Shown: positions 61,646 through 64,000 of the stretch, piece by piece
Layout: each line of letters starts with the position of its first letter
How positions within the stretch are numbered: position 1 is the stretch's first letter
Assembly: GCF_030345075.1 (NCBI RefSeq)
Contig: NZ_CP128361.1
Coordinates: 2,604,001 to 2,668,000 of the forward strand
DNA from: Solwaraspora sp. WMMA2065
GTDB taxonomy: Bacteria > Actinomycetota > Actinomycetes > Mycobacteriales > Micromonosporaceae
DNA length: 64,000 nt
Direction: 5' to 3'
Notes under the pieces: generated by a model
What the model was told of the DNA's origin: nothing
Databases searched by the model: none
Seen by the model: the letters and a program-made list of their open reading frames with translations, nothing else
Made by a program: the position numbers and the translations under genes

Positions 61646-62860
61646 TCAGGGGGTGGCGATGCCGGCGAGGTGGGCGGTGTCATTGACGGTACGCACCGCC
61701 ACGCCGCCGTCCGGCCAGGTGTCGATCACCGAGATGCCGGTCGGGTCGAGGTAGAGCCGGTGCAGCAACGCGTCCCCGGCGCCCAGCGCGTCGCGCAGCA
61801 TGATCTTCAGCGGGGAGACGTGCGAGACCACCACCACGGTCTTTCCCCGGTACGTGGTGAGCAGTTCCCGCACCACCCGACGGACCCGGCCGGCGACCTG
61901 GGCAAACGACTCCCCGCCGGGCGGGGACAGTTCGGTGGAGGCGAGCCAGGCGGTCAGCTCGGCCGGCCAGCGTTCCCGTACCTCGGCGAAGGTGCGGCCC
62001 TCCCATTCGCCGAAGTCGCACTCGATCAGGTCGGCTTCGGCGCGTACCGGCGGGTCGCCGACCTCGGCGGCGATCGCCCGCGCCGTGTCGACGCAGCGCG
62101 ACAGCGGCGAGCAGACGATGACGTCGACCTTCGCCCGGATCACCGCGATCCGCGCGGCGGCGGCGGTGGCCTGCGCCGCGCCCTGCTCGGACAGCGCTAC
62201 GTCGCCGCGCCCGGAGTAGCGGCTTTGCTTGTTCAGCCCGGTCTCGCCGTGCCGGACCAGGATGAGCCGGGTGGCGGTGGCGGTGGTCGGCGGCTCCCAC
62301 GACGCGGCCGGGGCGTCGCCGGCCCCGGCGACGGCGAACATCGACGGCTGGACCTCGACGACCGACCCGACGGAAGCCGTCGGGGCTGCAGACGCAGCCG
62401 AAGCGACCGGTGCCGGCGGAGCCGCGGTGGCCTTGGCCGATTTGCCAGCGGCCTGGTCCATCGCCTGGTTGGCCAGGGCGTCGGCGCGCTTGTTCTGCTC
62501 CCGGGGGATCCAGCTGAACCTGACCGAGTCGAACTCGCGGACCAGTGTCGCGGCCTGCGCGGCGAGCGGGCGCAGCCCCGGATTTTTGATCTGCCACCGG
62601 CCGCACATCTGCTCGACGACCAGCTTCGAGTCCATCCGTACGTCGACCGAGGTGGCGCCGATCTCGGCGGCGGCCCGCAGCCCGGCGATCAGCCCCTGGT
62701 ACTCGGCGACGTTGTTGGTGGCGACGCCGAGCGCCTCGCCCCGTTCGGCGAGCACCGTGCCGGTGTCGGCGTCGAGCACCACGGCCCCGTACCCGGCGGG
62801 TCCGGGGTTGCCCCGGGCGCCCCCGTCGGCTTCGACGACGACCCTCAAGGCGGCCCTCAC
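61646..62860 (-). CDS. Bifunctional RNase H / acid phosphatase
   Basis: A 404-residue fusion. The N-terminal RNase H domain has EADGGARGNPGPAGYG (Asp), TNNVAEYQGLI (Glu) and VRMDSKLVVEQ (Asp), the catalytic metal site that cuts RNA in RNA-DNA hybrids. An Ala-rich linker leads to a histidine phosphatase with LILVRHGETGLNKQ and VVVVSHVSPLKIMLR. Mycobacterial Rv2228c has the same fusion and a CobC-like phosphatase. The GTG start overlaps the zinc-ribbon gene by four bases. Confidence 0.94.
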   Translation of the reverse strand: MRAALRVVVEADGGARGNPGPAGYGAVVLDADTGTVLAERGEALGVATNNVAEYQGLIAGLRAAAEIGATSVDVRMDSKLVVEQMCGRWQIKNPGLRPLAAQAATLVREFDSVRFSWIPREQNKRADALANQAMDQAAGKSAKATAAPPAPVASAASAAPTASVGSVVEVQPSMFAVAGAGDAPAASWEPPTTATATRLILVRHGETGLNKQSRYSGRGDVALSEQGAAQATAAAARIAVIRAKVDVIVCSPLSRCVDTARAIAAEVGDPPVRAEADLIECDFGEWEGRTFAEVRERWPAELTAWLASTELSPPGGESFAQVAGRVRRVVRELLTTYRGKTVVVVSHVSPLKIMLRDALGAGDALLHRLYLDPTGISVIDTWPDGGVAVRTVNDTAHLAGIATP

Positions 62861-63597
62861 AGGCCCGACTCGGCGGTCCGCACCATGATGCGGCGGCAGT
62901 CCTCGCAGCGAACCACCTCGGCCGGGTCGGCCGCCTTGATCCGGCCCCGTTCGGTGGCGGACAGTTCGAGTCGGCAGCCGCCGCAGCGGCCGGCGCGCAT
63001 CAGCGCGGCGGCCAGCCCACCCGAGTTTTCCCGGATCTTGTCGTAGAGGGCGACCAGGTCGGCTGGGAGGTCGCCGGCCAGCGGGGCGCGGGCGGAGGTC
63101 TTGAACTGTTCCTCGCTGGCGATCTCGGCGAGGTTGCGTTCCCGGGTCTGCTCGACCTCGGCACGCCGTTGCCGGGTGCTGTCAATGCGTCCGGTGACCT
63201 GGTCGAGCGCGGCCTGAGCGGTCTCCCGCTGTTCCATCAGCTCCAGTTCGGCGTCCTCCAGCTCGGTCTGCCGGCGGGTCAGCGATGCGAGTTCGTGCTG
63301 CAGCGCCTCCAGTTCCCGGGCCGGACCGGAGCCGGCGGCGAGCCGGGCCTGGTCCTTGTCCTTGCGGGCGCGGACCTGGTCGACGTCGCGCTCCAGCCGG
63401 GCGATGTCGCGGTCCAGGTCATCGACGGCGACCTGGGCGCGGACCCGCTCGTCCTCCAGCGCTGACAGTTCCCGCGCCAGGGCGTCCAGCTCAGCGTGCT
63501 CGGGCAGGGTCCGTCGCCGGTGGGCGAGCTGGGTGAGCGCGGTGTCGATCGCCTGCAGGTCGAGCAGGCGGCGCTGGGCTTGCGGGTCTGCCTTCAC
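62857..63597 (-). CDS. Zinc-ribbon coiled-coil protein (Rv2229c type)
   Basis: A 246-residue protein, mainly a long coiled-coil hairpin (residues 1-180, e.g. LARELSALEDERVRAQVAVD), followed by a C-terminal C4 zinc ribbon with CGGC and CEDC. This is the CT398-like family. GTG start and stop each overlap their neighbour by four bases, so the three genes are one coupled operon. Suggested to act on nucleic acid or protein complexes; no firm role. Confidence 0.9.
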   Translation of the reverse strand: MKADPQAQRRLLDLQAIDTALTQLAHRRRTLPEHAELDALARELSALEDERVRAQVAVDDLDRDIARLERDVDQVRARKDKDQARLAAGSGPARELEALQHELASLTRRQTELEDAELELMEQRETAQAALDQVTGRIDSTRQRRAEVEQTRERNLAEIASEEQFKTSARAPLAGDLPADLVALYDKIRENSGGLAAALMRAGRCGGCRLELSATERGRIKAADPAEVVRCEDCRRIMVRTAESGL

Positions 63598-64000
63598 GGA
63601 TGGGGCTCCTCATGGGTGGATGCGGCGGGCGCGGAACGGGCGGGTGCCGTGGCGGTGGGGCCGGCGGGTGCCGTGGCGGTGGGGGTGACGCTGGTCGCCA
63701 CCCGAGCGCGGCCAGCGGACGGCGTGTGCAGCGTCCACGGGTCGGTGTCGAGGTCGGAGACTGTGGCGGCGACCCCGAGTTCGCCGGTGAGGTAGGCGGC
63801 GAGGTCGTCCAGCCAGGGGCGTTCGGTGGCCCAGTGAGCGGCGTCGAGCAGCGCCGGGCCGCCAGCGGCTGTCTGTTCGCTGACCGGGTGGTGGCGCAGG
63901 TCGGCGGTCAGGTAGGCGTCGACTCCGGCGGCGCTCGCGGCGGCCAGGTAGGAGTCACCGGCGCCGCCGCAGACCGCCACAGTGGTGACCAGGCGTCCCG
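63594..64000 (-). CDS. Nif3-like dinuclear metal centre protein (partial)
   Basis: The C-terminal 135 residues of a Nif3/YbgI/DUF34 protein; the rest lies beyond the right edge. LVTTVAVCGGAGDSYLAAASAAGVDAYLTADLRHH and LLDAAHWATERPW hold the conserved C-terminal metal-binding His and Glu. A low-complexity Ala/Thr/Pro tail of about 45 residues ends the protein. Its stop overlaps the zinc-ribbon start (GTGA). Confidence 0.9.
   Translation of the reverse strand, partial: GRLVTTVAVCGGAGDSYLAAASAAGVDAYLTADLRHHPVSEQTAAGGPALLDAAHWATERPWLDDLAAYLTGELGVAATVSDLDTDPWTLHTPSAGRARVATSVTPTATAPAGPTATAPARSAPAASTHEEPHP

Overview
The window is very GC-rich, with dense genes, many GTG starts and strong actinobacterial Shine-Dalgarno sites. 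Family content and gene order point to a filamentous actinomycete of the Micromonosporaceae (Micromonospora or a close relative). Species cannot be fixed from sequence alone.

Backbone (about 1-31.9 kb and 59.1-64 kb). The order cobT-cobS, gcvT, pepA, lpdA, sucB, TIGR01777 epimerase, lipB, lipA, DUF4191, RDD protein, glnA, glnE, glnA2, panB, then RNase H/phosphatase, zinc-ribbon protein and Nif3-like protein follows the order of Mycobacterium tuberculosis Rv2207-Rv2230c. It combines cobalamin assembly, glycine cleavage, the lipoate-dependent 2-oxoglutarate dehydrogenase E2/E3 pair with its lipoylation enzymes, glutamine synthesis with its adenylyltransferase, and NAD and pantothenate synthesis. 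Matches to the GlnR-box pattern lie upstream of both glutamine synthetase genes. Backbone oddities are a glutamine amidotransferase-like protein without its catalytic cysteine in the glnE operon, and a three-gene insert (CooC-type ATPase, unknown 130-residue protein, luciferase-like oxidoreductase) behind a 19-bp palindrome shaped like a nickel-responsive Nur box.

Accessory region (about 32-59.1 kb, between panB and the RNase H group). It opens with an F420-dependent NADP reductase, an RNase II-type gene that has lost its catalytic segment and is frameshifted, a histone H1-like Lys/Ala-rich protein and HAD hydrolases. A carbohydrate locus follows: a LacI-type regulator, and a divergent operon of two sugar ABC permeases, a binding lipoprotein and a GH42 beta-galactosidase. 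They share a nearly identical palindromic operator. Next come an HTH/NB-ARC/TPR regulator, a metal P-type ATPase, a HicA-like/HTH pair, two strong hairpins, and a junction where an amidohydrolase fragment and a DUF5753 fragment abut. Two DUF397 genes, small stress or housekeeping enzymes, two paralogous alpha/beta hydrolases and a secreted pectate lyase with a CBM2 module follow. The region ends in two back-to-back insertion sequences: an IS1380-family element and an ISAs1-family element with a perfect 10-bp target duplication.

Right flank. Beyond the insertion sequences lie a 51-residue membrane protein, the RNase P RNA gene (rnpB, minus strand), a histidine phosphatase, a TSUP transporter and a translationally coupled Nif3-like / zinc-ribbon / RNase H-phosphatase operon that runs off the right edge. 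I saw no tRNA, rRNA or CRISPR array.
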